64,000 bases of DNA from Nyssa sinensis (lineage: Eukaryota > Streptophyta > Magnoliopsida > Cornales > Nyssaceae), in NCBI GenBank assembly GCA_008638375.1, contig CM018038.1:29300753-29364752 (forward strand), written 5' to 3'. The position numbers and the translations under genes were made by a program. Positions 24,116 to 36,310 of the stretch are shown piece after piece; within the stretch, counting starts at the first letter, position 1, and each line of letters begins with the position of its first letter. The notes beneath the pieces were generated by a model that worked only from the letters and a program-made list of their open reading frames with translations, ran no database searches and was not told the origin of the DNA.

Positions 24116-25292
24116 TACTGGTAGGGTTTACCTTAGTGCTATGAAGTTTACTAATGGTCTATCTTTTAAACTGGTGATGTTCGGAAGACTTGTCAGTCAG
24201 ATTCAGATGAATCAAAGGGTTGACTACTAGTGGGTGATTGTTTCAAAGTGACTAACGACTTATTAGTTGAAGTCTGAGTTGAACTACGTTCTTGCTTTAC
24301 CAGATCTTGAAACATCTTATTAAACTTTTCTAAAGTTGTTAAATGGTTGGGTTTGATTGGTTGCTTAAGTCTTGGTAGTTTGATTAGTGGTTTTTCTAAC
24401 TATGGTACAGTAGGTATGGGTCTTATTCCTACTGTGTTTTCAATTCTATCTAATTTTTTTCCTATAGTAAGTAAACATTGGTTAGTGTAGTTATTTTGTT
24501 CAATGACTTTCTTGATGGGTTTTTCTTCCTCTTGGGAAAGTTTGAATGGTGAGGCAATTACATCGTGGGCACCATGTTTGACTATAATGGTTTCTACTAG
24601 GGGATGACTGGATTAGACAATGTTTTTATTTTCTTTAGTCTAATTGGTTTTTGTGAAAACACAACATTTTTTATGCCACTCAAGATGTTTTTCTAAGTAT
24701 TCGAAGAAGGAGACTTCATCACGAACTTCGTTATGAATTCCTTTCATTTGACTAGGATTTCTTTCTTCTGTTCACGAGTGTAGGTGACTCTATAGTTTTC
24801 TTGTTTCTCTCAGGTTATTTTCCAAAAGCAATTCAACATCTAACTTATCCATGTTAGGAACAAATTCATTATGGAGGGTGTTGAGCTGGCTTCCTGTAGG
24901 TTGTTCAAAATCGGTTTGGCTAGGGGAGGTTGATGACTGTTCATCCTATTTAGGATTTCTAGACTGGGTGGTGTAGCAAGGAGTGCTAACTTGCGACTCA
25001 AGTTTTAGTCCCTTTAGATCTAAGATTTTTCCTAAAAGATCTGGGTTGGGAAGAGCTTGGCTATTGACTGGATAGATCTAGTCGGAGCTCATAAAGGTAG
25101 TCTAGATCTCCGTTCATCAAAGCTAATCCTAATTGTTCTGTCGAGGAATTGTTAGATGTAATCTATATTTGACTCTATATTACTAATGTTCCTAGGGTGG
25201 TTTTCGTTTGCAAGTAGCCAAGTGGAAGGAAGAGTGATATATTTCCATCGAATAGCTCTAGGAAACTAGATATTTGCACCTTGAGTGCTGGA

Positions 25293-25954
25293 CTAGATTA
25301 GGGCAGTCTTGTACTTTGGGCTCGTAACTAAGGTATGTACATTAAGGTTAGTCTTAATGTATTTATAATAGATCCAGTAAATTAAAGCTAACTGTTTGGT
25401 ACCTTCCAACATTTGGGTATCGGAGGTCTGGATGTTAAGGGTAAGGGTTTTTAGAACATGGGGGTCATGAAGGTTTATTGTAAAGTATGGGAAGCAATCA
25501 AAATGGATTGGTCTATTATGAAGACTAGATTCGATTATTCCTAAGAGACTGTCATCAAAGTTGATGTGTTTGGCGTCTCTAAGGGTTATCATAAATGAGG
25601 CATTTAATCCTCTACGGATCAAGGGTTTAACTGCTACTTGGACTAGGCCAATGTGAAGGAAGTTATATTATTTCCTTTTATGGGCATCTATGGCTGATTG
25701 TGTGAATAGTTGACATTTTTGTGTTCTCTGTTCAAGGCATAGACTTGTTCTATTGTGTTAACATTGAAGCCAATGGTGAATGGGTTTACTGACCAAGAAG
25801 ATTTATAGATCTCCCTAGTTGGAACTTTAGGAATGTTCCAATTTCCTAAGTCAATATTACTATTGGGTAACTGGTATTCTTCACTGTTTACTCTATTAGG
25901 AATATCCAACATATCTGAGGAAGCTAAAGAATTGGTTCTAAATAACCTACTCAT
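25293..25954 (-). pseudogene. Pararetroviral movement-protein region remnant
   Basis: Two open stretches (25954-25688 and 25622-25293) are separated by a frame break. The second contains a core resembling the 30K-type viral movement-protein family: a Gly-rich start, an LRDA(K/R)H-like strand, a DSL(L/I)GIIESSL segment and an FPYFTI strand. It opens the coding part of the element, as in caulimovirids. It is broken and cannot make a full protein. Confidence 0.65.
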
Positions 25955-26354
25955 TTTATGAATAATATTTTATTTTAAGCAAAATCTAATTCGTCTGTAT
26001 TATTTCTACAAGATTACTATTCCTTATCTCTCTTTTACACTGGCTAGCTATCTTGCCATTCATGTCGAACGCTCCTAGACTTTGCCTTTCTCTGGGTCTT
26101 ATAGTCTTAAGCTGAGACTTACACAACTCACGTTTTGCTAGTTTAAGATTAAAGAAGGGAATAGATGACTTGTATACATAGATAAGAAAAATTAGAAATG
26201 ATTTAATCATAAAAGATTATTTCTAAAATGAATGAGTTTAGTACCACCATGTTGAATAAGTTGAATACCAGGATGTGCTTAAAGCACTTATGGATTATCA
26301 ACAAACCGAAAATGACTTAGTCATGAGTTGAATACCACAATGCGCTTAAAAAAC

Positions 26355-26372
26355 TTATATATATATATATAT
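26355..26372. repeat. (AT)n tract at right border of endogenous pararetrovirus
   Basis: This is a short AT-dinucleotide tract immediately beyond the last viral repeat, mirroring the tract at 18507-18538. Confidence 0.85.
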
Positions 26373-28350
26373 CTAATGTATTAAACAATAGGCATATCTT
26401 CTATAGATGTAGCATACAAGTTTTGTTCACATTGGCTATATTTAAATGTGCAATGCATAGTTAAGATTATACATTCATTTGAGTTAATATTAAGTATATA
26501 TGTCTTTAACTTTATCAATTTGATTTCTATACTTCATAATTGTTTTGGTAGCACTTAAGATTAATTCTCTTATTTAACATATAAGAGAAAATATAGTTGT
26601 ATAGTTTCATTACTAAATAAACACTAATTTTTGGGTTGATACTTAGATTACATCAAGCATATACATTATCAAGACTCTATCCTAAATAATCACTCCTCTA
26701 GAAGAGTCCAGTAGTAGCTGCAACATCAGCCACCATAGTTATTGCAATAGTAAGCAGGTAAAGCAGATCAGAGTCGAGGACTATCTTACTAACCGCACTC
26801 CACAACAGTTCGAGTATCCTCTTAGTTTCGAAATTCTAGAGTCAGCAAGAGCATCCTCTTCTACTGTCGATCAGTCGATCACCTAGAGTTGACTTAGAAG
26901 AAAGGTTGGAACAACACCATATCCAGACCAAACCTGACATAAAGGAGATGTTGGAGCATCATTATACCAGGATCAAATCTGACTTCTTCTTACCGATGAT
27001 GGAGGAGATGGCTTTCCACTGATGAACCATCCAAAGCTTGTCTAATGCACTCACCTATGCATTTCCACCTCCACATCCACCTGGTGTAGATAAGTGATTG
27101 AGATCTTTCCCCACATGAGTGATGAGTGACTTATGTAGTGAGGTTTTCCTAGTATTATTTTTGCACTCATCAGCTACATGTTATGTCTTTTGGACAACTT
27201 TTTCTTTTTACATGCACTGCTTTTATGTTTTGTGGATGGATGATGGCTACTATATTTTTTTGTTGTTATCACATATATATCTTATATATTGTGTCTATCA
27301 TAATTTCTATAATATTGCTTATCTCATTATGCATGTTTTATTCTTGCTTATACTATTTCATTGATGCTCTTTACTTGATTGGTTCCCCTTTGTCATCGTG
27401 ACAAGGGGGGGTGGAGATGTGTTTTGTTGAGCACTTAGTAAGGGGGAGATACTTTGTGCACATATTGAGGGGGAGTACCATTCTTTTGCATATGATTGAG
27501 ATTGTTTGTTTCCACTTATCTTACTCACTAGATTTGATTACTTAATTGTTTTGTTTACTGCACCTATTCTTATTTGATATCTACCTATTCTCGTGCTTTC
27601 ATTGGATTTGTTTGTTATATTTCATTTGATATGATTTCACGTGGTATAGTTGAGCGTGATGTGTAGGAAACATGAGTGGCTACTATGGGCAAGGCTAAGT
27701 GTTTAGCATAGTATAGAATTCTAGGTCAAAATGTGTAATTTCCTTTTCTTAGGCTTTTTGGGGGTTATGAATTTTGATTCTATTGTATGCTTGTACTATT
27801 AGTGCAGTTTTGTCTTAAATTGCCAAATAGGGAGTTTGTTAGGACTAGGGGTCCGATATTGTGATTGGCTAACGTGCTTTGGTTGTAATCTTGACATTAG
27901 TCTTAGGCCTAGAGTTACTTAATGCCCCATTCTATTCCGAGCTGGTCCAAACTTCATTTTCGTGCACTTCTTTTGGCTGCCTTGGTTCATGAAGGGTATT
28001 TTAGGTATTTAGGACTTTTGTTTTTATTTGGATCTCTCTCTCACACACACACATAGCATGCATTCATATAGTAGATATCATATTGTCATTAAATGTGTTG
28101 TTGTCTTGTGTTGTGAAACAATTATTCCAAAAATGTATATTTGAAAGCACTTAAGAAAATTGCGTTCACAATGAAAGGAGGAGACCAACTTATTGTTAGT
28201 CGTTTGAACGGACCCAGGGGCTCAGTTCGAACAAACAATTAAAGATGGTCATTTTCGTTCATTCGATCATCGTTTGATTGGTCCTGATCAAACGAGCATC
28301 AGTAAGCCATCATTTGATGGTCGTTCAATGTTCATTCGAACGAGCAACTG
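26373..28350 (+). mobile_element. Degenerate LTR element 3' region, possible LTR start at 27837
   Basis: Purine-rich strings (AGGGGGAGATACTT, GAGGGGGAGTACC at 27440-27480) and a polypurine-like AATAGGGAGT at 27826-27835 are followed by TGTTAGGACTAGGGG, which looks like a 3' LTR start of a copia-type element. The last 200 bp before 28350 carry repeated TTCGAAC/TCGTTTGA motifs. Coding remnants are too decayed to name. Confidence 0.35.
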
Positions 28351-30453
28351 TGTAACATCCAGACCCAATTAAGTGGGGTAATTATAGATAATGACGATTA
28401 TCATAAGATAATTTAATTGATTATCACAAGTAATTCTACTTAAGACTAATAGTCTATAAATATGAAAACAAATGTATAAATGACGAGCAAATCGCTCGAA
28501 TTGGAGACAATCAATTTAAGAATACAAATTTAATGGCAAAGGTCATAACTTGATAACAAATTACGATTGACGTTAATCGAGGATTAACACATGAATAATC
28601 TTGAAAAATTAGAGCACAAAGTACACTTAAGCAAGACTAGTGTGATACATGAATAAAGTGCGTTTAATCAAGATTATCTTAAAAATTATAATAGACTTTT
28701 GGGAATAATTAAAATACAATATAATACACCAATAGAAGAAAACAAACCTAAAATTCTCCCACCAAGTTTGGAACCTTGCACCTTGTGCAAGCAAATGTTA
28801 AGTTCCCAAAAAGAACATGAATTAGGCTGCAGCACTTTTATGCTTTGTAAGCCATATGATATGTATATAACCCATAAAATAGTGTTGAAAATTCATAAAA
28901 AGAGACACATGGCTTCACCCCATTGCACCAAAAATCTAACCAATTGGGTGGCATGCAAAATGCTTACCTCATGTATATGTATTATGCGTGTATTGCGTGT
29001 GTGGGGGGGAGGGGTGTTTCAAATTAATAAACCAGACCATGATGTTTCGGCTAGAGAGAGAGAGAGAGAAGGAAGAAAAGGAAGAAGGAGAAGAAGAAGT
29101 AGAGGGAAGCTTCACATGCAACCCTGAAGCAAACCTTAAGAGCAGTAGGAGGAATCGAAATCGAAGCAAAAAAAAAGGGAGACATTACCCTTAGAAGGTA
29201 AAACAAAACAAACCAACTTTTTCTCTCTAAAAACATTTTTGTGTCAAACTTGCTGTTTAATGAAGCTAAGAAGTATAGATGATTTTTATGGGTATTGTAT
29301 TACACTTTGGGAATAAGACTAAGACCTAGAAGGCCTAGAATAGTGACGATTAGAAAAAAATGCCATTGATGGCCTTCAAGAAACTGGGTCACGTAAAAAC
29401 TTGACCAAAACTTAATTCTTAGCATGAGGCTCAAAAAAGTATAAGAAATGGGGCACAACGTGATTTAAAACACTAAAAATGGGCAAGGAATAGTGGAGAA
29501 AAATGGAATTACAAGGTGTTGAAGAATAATTGGGATAAAAGGGTTTTTGACTGTTTTGCCTCGTTTGATGAATGAGAAATGATCCTTTGAAGATTCAGGG
29601 GAATAAGGGAATAAAAAATGAGCAAAAACAGTAATTAAAATGTTACAAAATAGGAAAATGGGTCATCGCCGGAAAATCATGGTTCGCCGAAACAACCACT
29701 ATAATACCCTATTTTGACGACCGTGGTTAGGTAAAACCAAATTCCGACCTTAGATGTGGAACCCTCACTCGCCAAATGGTTCAAACCACATTGGTTTTTT
29801 TGTTGAAAAACAATCAGCGATGATCGCTGGTGAAAGAGAAGGCTATTGGAACCATTGTTGGAAAATGAGAAAAAAGGTACTGTGCGGGTTGGGTCCTGAC
29901 CGAATGTTTAAAATGGATTTGGGCTTAATTGAAACGACTTCGTTTTGACCTTAAGAATAAAAAAATAATAATAAAAGGGCTGATGTCATGCTGACATCAC
30001 AAACCAGACAGAACCGATTGGTTCTTAACCCCACTGGACCGGTTCATTTGGAACCTAACTGAATCGGACAACTTATTTTTAAACTTTCCTGAAATTTTAT
30101 TTTGACCCTAAATGTTTCTGTTAATTATGAAAGGGCCTAGGAAATTAATTAAAAATTAAATTTAAATCCTTGTTAATTATGAGAAATTATAGAAGCACCC
30201 TTAAGCCAAAAATAAGCTAAATGAAGGTCAATTAAAATGAAAGAAGAGTCTAACCCAATATTTTTGGGCATTCTGGACTCAACGGAAGAGTTCGATTTAC
30301 AAAATTAGACCCTAAAAAATATGAACGGGCAAACTGAAATAATTACAATTATGTCTTAATGATCAATTAAGCTATCAATTAGACTCCGATGACTATGAAA
30401 ATACATACCTTAGCATTTGGGGACATTCTAGACCCAATGACGAGATCCATTTT
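28351..30453 (+). mobile_element. Truncated long LTR, family B-related
   Basis: It starts TGTAACATCCAGACCC and matches the reverse complement of the right end of 43444-47520 (shared AATTAAR and GATAATGRCGATTATCATAAG blocks). Interior phrases such as GGACTCAACGG and CCCAATGAYRRGATC match 14286-17561. Homology stops at about 30453, with no GGGTCRTGACA-type end, so the 3' part is missing. A purine-rich GAGAGA/GAAGAA stretch lies at 29054-29105. Confidence 0.65.
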
Positions 30454-31080
30454 ATTAATGATGTCACATTCACGCCAGACCGTGAAGGTCTCCTAAAGTC
30501 TGCCTTAACAGGCTTTAGGCAAGCACGAGGTGGTAGGGCCTAGTAAGTCTTTATATCTTCCTCAAGTAAGTCTCCTTTTTTGGGGATGTCGACCTATTCT
30601 CTCGGTGAGGCTTTCTAGCCATAGTTTGACCAATGATTTAATAGAGAGATCTTTGGGTGCTAGGTCACATTTTTTTAATGGTGACACACATTTAGCATGG
30701 TATTGTTTTAGAACTTCCACGTGTCATATGGGTCGTGAATTCCCAACCTCTCTTGGTGATGACTATTCCAGGTACGTACACATAGTACATATGATAGAGT
30801 GTCATTGAAACAACACATTGCCACGTGATGTACCAAACCCATTAAAGACTTACTCCCTAGAGGAATTAGCATGGAATGACACCTCAAATTTCTTGGACAA
30901 AGGGAGATGACTTTGCTTGCTTGGTCTACTCACCTCGAATAGTCTAGGTCAAGGTGCAAAAAATGAGTATGTTTTGAGTTATAAGAGTTGATATCTTCTA
31001 AAGCATTGCTCATACGTAATTTTCACTTTCAAGAAGCGAATAGAGCTAAAGGAAAATTCAACGAAAAGACAAAGTTGAAG
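30454..31080. other. Unclassified segment between two LTRs
   Basis: It has no family match that I recognise. A 92-residue open frame (30530-30808, plus) exists, but neither its composition nor its start supports a gene. It may be decayed retrotransposon DNA. Confidence 0.35.
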
Positions 31081-31149
31081 TGTAGACACCTCATTTTAAG
31101 ACTCTTGATTAAATAAAATTTGTTGCGCCACTTTTGGTAAGTTGCTACA

Positions 31150-32255
31150 ATATGTCCCATTTAGGAGTATTTTAGTAATTTCTCATTTCAACCATAGAGG
31201 GAATTTTTGTCATTTTGTCCATAGAGAGCATTTTTAACATTTTGGTCATTTTTGTCCATAGAGGACATTTTGGTCATTTCGCCCATAAAAGGACATTTTC
31301 ATCATTTTGCCCATCAAGGCATTTTTTACATTTTGGTCATTTTTTTCACTAATGGCATTTTGGTCATTTCGCCCATAGAGGACATTTGTGTCATTTTGCC
31401 TATTGAGGGCATTTTCGATATTTTTGTCATTTTGTCTATAGAGGACATTTTGGTCATTTTGTCCATAGATGGTATTTTCGTTATTTTGCCCACTAAGGGC
31501 ATTTTTGACATTTTGGTCATTTTATTCATAAAGGGCATTTTGGTCATTTTGTCCATAGAGGGCATTTTTATCATTTTTCCCATAGAAGAAATTTTTGACA
31601 TTTTGGTCATGTTGTCCACTATAGATATTTTGGTCATTTCGCCCATAAAGGGCATTTTTGTCATGTTGCCCATCCAGGGCATTTTTGACATTTTGGTCAT
31701 TTTATCTACTGAGGACATTTTAGTTATTTCGCCTATAGAGGGTATTTTTGTCAATTTGTCTATAGAGGGAGTTTTGGTCATTTCGTGCACAGAGGGCATT
31801 TTCATCATTTTGCCCATAAAGGATATTTTTGATATTTTGGTCATGTTTGTCCATAGAGGACATTTTGGTCATTTCACCCATAAAGGGCATTTTCGTCATT
31901 ATGCCCATTAAAGTGCATTTTTGACATTTTGTTTATTATGCCCACGAAGGGTATTTTGGTACATTTGATACATTAGGACCCTTCAGGGGTATTCTAGTCA
32001 TAATGCCCACTAAGGGCATTTTTGGTAATTTCTAGTGTTTCCCGTACCTACTAAGGGCATTTTGGCAAATACTTGAGGCTTCCCACCTTCTAAGAGTATT
32101 TCTGTAATATTGATGTTATTTTGTCAATTTGAGAGCATTTTGATAATTATAAAATATTCATATCCCATATATGTTATTTTGGTTATATATGGGCATACAT
32201 GTAATTTTTCATGTCATTTTACCCATATAGGGTTAATTTAGTCATTTTGGTCCTT
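31150..32255 (+). repeat. 30-bp minisatellite with 90-bp higher-order units inside LTR U3
   Basis: The monomer core is CATTTTGGTCATTTYGCCCA plus TARAGGG. From about 31257 to 31916 roughly 22 monomers follow each other, with phrases recurring every 90 bp (31261, 31351, 31441, 31531, 31621, 31711), a 60-bp slip near 31771 and recovery near 31857. Edges are more diverged. Because 30 is a multiple of three, both strands stay open by chance. Confidence 0.9.
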
Positions 32256-32488
32256 AAGAACAATTATGACCTTTTTTTATTTTTGTAATTTTTTTGTCCC
32301 TAAATCCTCCACTAATTAAGGGGAATATAGTAAATATAGATTTGTCCACCAAATACTTGTCAAATTCCCTTCCTTCCTTATTCCAAAGGATTTATCCTAG
32401 ATTTTGTGCACAATATAATATCTATATCTAATTGCTTGCACAATAAGCATTAATCTTAGCCTTTGGATAAACCTTCGTACTTTTTTCC

Positions 32489-32496
32489 TATAAATA
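32489..32496 (+). promoter_or_regulatory. TATA box of the TGTAGACACC-type LTR
   Basis: CTATAAATAAGACC lies 1.4 kb into the LTR, directly downstream of the minisatellite and upstream of a leader-like stretch, the usual U3/R position. Confidence 0.55.
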
Positions 32497-32717
32497 AGAC
32501 CCCTTGGCCACCATAATTCGGGGTTCAGAGATTCAGGGGCTTAGAAATTCAAAAAAGAGTATCATAAGCCAGGTGTTGCAGCAATAATTCTTCTCCTCTT
32601 CTATACTTCTTCTCCCATATTTCTTGAAGCCTTGTCCTACACAAGCAAGTTCTAATCGATTGAAGACGAAGTTCCACACCATTAAAGATTCTATCTAAGG
32701 AGTTCAAACTCAAGCCT

Positions 32718-35303
32718 TGTCACGCCTCGAATTTTCGCGAACCCGAGGCGCGACTAACGAGACAAAAGGAAAATAAAATAAAGGACAGTCTACACAAATT
32801 TAATTAAACATGCTTTCATTCCCATCAATACATAAAAATAACAGTAAAGTACTTCTCACTATTTCAGTGTTCACAGGTCATTCGGGCTTAAGCCCTTACA
32901 TCCCAACATATGCCCCAAGGGCCAAAATTTCTCCAAGCACTCTCCCCTATCAAGCATCATTAAGACTCATGTAGCAGGGGCATCCTCATCTGTAATATAT
33001 GTCCCACAAATGGGTCAGCTCAACTGCTGGTATAATATAGTGCTAATGCAAGAAACAAAATTAAGGCGTGGCATGTGCAAGTGTACAGTTATCTCTACAT
33101 GTCATCCAATGTCATCAATGCAGTGCATGATCAATATGCATAATGCACCCATGTAAACTCTATGCCACACCCATGTCTCATCTTACGGTCCTTCCCCGAA
33201 GGCCTGAGTACCTCGTTTTCACTTTACGGTCCGTCCCCGCTGGCATGAGTACCATGGCCGATTTTGGAATTTTCACCACAGGATCTACACCCTCATAATG
33301 CATAGCACCACGTGCTCAACTCACACCATGCTTTCAAGGAATCACACTATGCCAATATGCCCTAATTCCACCATGCAATGATGTGATCTCAACGAAACAA
33401 TTTATCAACATATGAAACAAGCTTTAAGTTATGCTGTACTCTACTTAAAGCAACAATGACATTAAACCACACAGCTCAGTCCACAAGTCTACATGTTATA
33501 AACAACCAATTTAATCACATGCTCGATTTACACATTCATCATCTTGGAAATTTCTAAAACATAAATCATACATTGTGCCAACGCATGAAACATACATATA
33601 GTCATGATCTACATCTATCACTCAACCAACTTATAGAAAAATAACAAGAACCACATAAGCATATAACAATCAAACAAATATGTGAATCACGAAGTCAACA
33701 TGTCAATTACTCCTAAACTTAATCCTATTTCTTACTTAGCAAAATATCATACCTAACGGGTTGGTCTCAACCCTAATTAACCGTGCTTGTAGTGTAGTGG
33801 CTAGTAGTGAGAATGTAGAAGGTCAGACTGCCTTCTCTTTGTCTTTTGGTATCCCTAAAATCACAAAATGTAACTCAGTCCGTTTGCTACTTGAATGATG
33901 TTATTCATCAAATTTTATGTCTTTACTTTATTAGTTTCTATTCTTTTAGATTAAATTCTACCATTGTGTCCGGAACGTCGAAGAAAATAGGTTTAGGCTT
34001 TAGCGGAATTTAATTTGGACGTTCGGTTAAAAAGGGCAAAACGGTAATTTTGTACTTTTACGGGTTCTTATATTTTGAAACCTCTTTTGGCAAGTCGGAC
34101 TCTACAGTTGAGTCCGAAATGCTCAAGATAATAAAAATTCACTATTCTTTTATTTTAATCGGAGTCTGTTGGACTACTTTTGACTTAAGGGCATTTTGGT
34201 AATCTCTCTTTTCTAATTAATTAAATTAATATTTAATTAATTTATTCCTCGGGTTAATTCATAATTAACCATAATTTTTGGGCATAACTATAATTTTTCA
34301 AAGTTCTATTTTAATTTGAAATAGCCAAACAATAATTAAATCTAACCTTTGACTGGCTGCAGTCGATATCCTATCGGCACTATAATCCCATCGAGACTGT
34401 ACACTTTCACTCCAAACGCTACACCAACTCCTCACTGCTGCTCCTATAAAACTAAAGCTGAACCAATCTAATCCAATCCAATACTGTCGCTGCTCTTCCA
34501 TAAACGACACACATATATATGCACATTTTTCCTGCACCGCCACAACCACCTCTACATAAATATTTTTTTTTCCTGCTGTACTAACGGCACCAGCGACACC
34601 CCCCTGACGTTACCGTGGCTGCGCCCACATCAGCCTCATGCCTTGCTCCTATCTATCATCGGAACCCATTTCAGGTCCTCTATCAACAGCCCTCACAAAA
34701 TCCTCCACTCAACGCCACCTCCTTCTCCATTTTCTTCTCAATCCTTCTTCTGTTGAAACACTACACACACTTATACATATACACATATATAAATCTCTGC
34801 ACTATTTGGATCAAATCTTGCGGCACCCAAATTGATCACAGCAACAGTCTCGTCTCGGTCCTCCAAATCTATCCGGTGCTAGCCACTGCCGCAGCTGCTT
34901 CTGTTTGTCCATAACTGCTGCATCAAGTTTTGCAGCAACTGCACTTGCTGCAAGTTCCCGTCGCCCCCAAGAACCCTTCACCTGCTGCTACTGCACTTCC
35001 ATTTTCTCTGCTCCCGAGAGCATCCTAACTGACCCAACATCAATTCCCATGTTCTGATCTATCACAGGGACTGAATCAATCCTCCAATTTTTTTTTTTTT
35101 TCCTATCTCCAAGCACTAGTTTAGCGGTTGTTACCCTCCAAGGTCCTTCTCCCTTGGACTGCTGCTTGGATAAATAAATCAGAACCCAAGCCTCCAATGA
35201 CTCTGGTTCTGTCACTTGTTGCTCCGTCTTTCCTAGCACTGCTGCTGTACAATTCTCACATATATAAATATGTTCTCAGTGTCCCTACTGCACTTACGCT
35301 ACA

Positions 35304-35349
<46 letters not shown>

Positions 35350-35705
35350 CACACATAATTTCTGACTTTCTCTACCTGCCCCTTGTATCACCCTAGGCCA
35401 TACCTTCTTTTTGTTCCTGCCATGCTGCTACTACAGCAGCCCATGCCACTTCTACAGCTGCTTACAGTACTAGCCCATGCCGCTCAGCAGCTTTTGTACA
35501 CATATATAAATATATATTTTCCTACTGCAACTCTCAACCTCACACAGCTACACACACATATATATATATATATATAATTTGATCCTCTGCACCGCCCCTC
35601 CTATTCTCTCCTTTTCACAGCTACAGTTGTAACCCCAAGCCCTTTTAATTGACTTTCCTACTCTTCTTTTTCTTTTTCTATCCTGCTTTTTGTTTCACAT
35701 TAAGG

Positions 35706-35739
<34 letters not shown>

Positions 35740-36071
35740 TACATTACTTTCCTGCTTTCCTTTCTCTTTTTTTTGTTTTGTTTTCTTTTTCTGTTTTATG
35801 TTTTCTCTTTTCTCTTTTCTTTATTCACTTTAAGCACACACCACACGTACAACACACATTGCACACACCTTTTCTTTTCTTGATTTCCTTTTTTTCTTTC
35901 TTTCTATTTCACTTTAGGTATATATATAATATCTTATATATTTATAAGACACATTACACATACTCACACGCTGCACACTTTTCATTTCTTTTTCTGTTTC
36001 TTTTCTTTCTTTATTGTTATTCTTTGCAATTGCATGCTTTTTCATGCTCATATATATAATAAAAATCTGTA

Positions 36072-36107
<36 letters not shown>

Positions 36108-36310
36108 CCATTTATACTAATACATATCTTTATGTAATACATGTACATACATACCATGTAATACTACATGCATATACTTATATACCATACATTATATATA
36201 TATATATATATATTTACACATACATCATACACATTTCATATTTATACCCTTATTTATTTAAATGAAAAGAAGAAAAAAAAAATTTTTTTCTAAAATTTCA
36301 TATCTTTACA
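32718..36310. mobile_element. Solo LTR, family A (3593 bp), nested, TSD AGCCT/AGTCT
   Basis: It starts TGTCACGCCTCGAATTTT and ends ATATCTTTACA, matching the ends of 3415-7273. The target duplication is AGCCT (32713-32717) and AGTCT (36311-36315), one transition apart. Removing it rejoins the surrounding LTR (CAAACTCA-AGTCT-TGTCTAATTC). Shared interior blocks include the 12-bp palindrome at 32884-32895 and GGCGTGGCATGTGCAAGTGTAC at about 33065. The right third is full of AC/TA microsatellites (35306-35350, 35707-35739, 36079-36102, 36193-36213). No coding domains are present. Confidence 0.85.

Larger units (their letters stand above)
18539..26354 (-). mobile_element. Endogenous pararetrovirus (Caulimoviridae-like), nearly genome-length, decayed
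   Basis: Read on the minus strand, remnants appear in viral gene order: a movement-protein region (25954-25293), coat-protein region with CCHC knuckle (about 24115-23081), aspartic protease (22498-22196), reverse transcriptase with YIDD (21256-21245), an RNase H region (about 20920-20340), a downstream ORF (about 19760-19197) and a TATA-bearing promoter (18874-18867). The 7.8-kb span matches a caulimovirid genome. No integrase is present, and every reading frame is interrupted many times, so the copy is inert. Both borders are AT-dinucleotide repeats. The borders cut the genome in the leader, since the promoter is near the left end and the first gene near the right. Genus is undecided; Florendovirus- or Petuvirus-like are possibilities. 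Confidence 0.8.

Noticed and set aside
26258..26345. TGGTATTCAAC-like primer site at the viral right end (minus strand)
   Set aside because: It matches only the first part of the initiator-Met primer sequence, and too many mismatches remain to call it.
30332..30336. AACTG as the right target duplication of the LTR starting at 28351
   Set aside because: It falls inside sequence that still aligns to related LTRs and is not preceded by an LTR-type terminus.
30530..30808. 92-residue plus-strand frame
   Set aside because: There is no domain, no credible start context and no neighbouring exon; it is probably chance in decayed repeat DNA.
31252..31911. 219-residue repetitive frame, with a 172-residue frame on the other strand
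   Set aside because: Both come from a 30-bp tandem repeat whose period is a multiple of three; composition is entirely repeat-driven.
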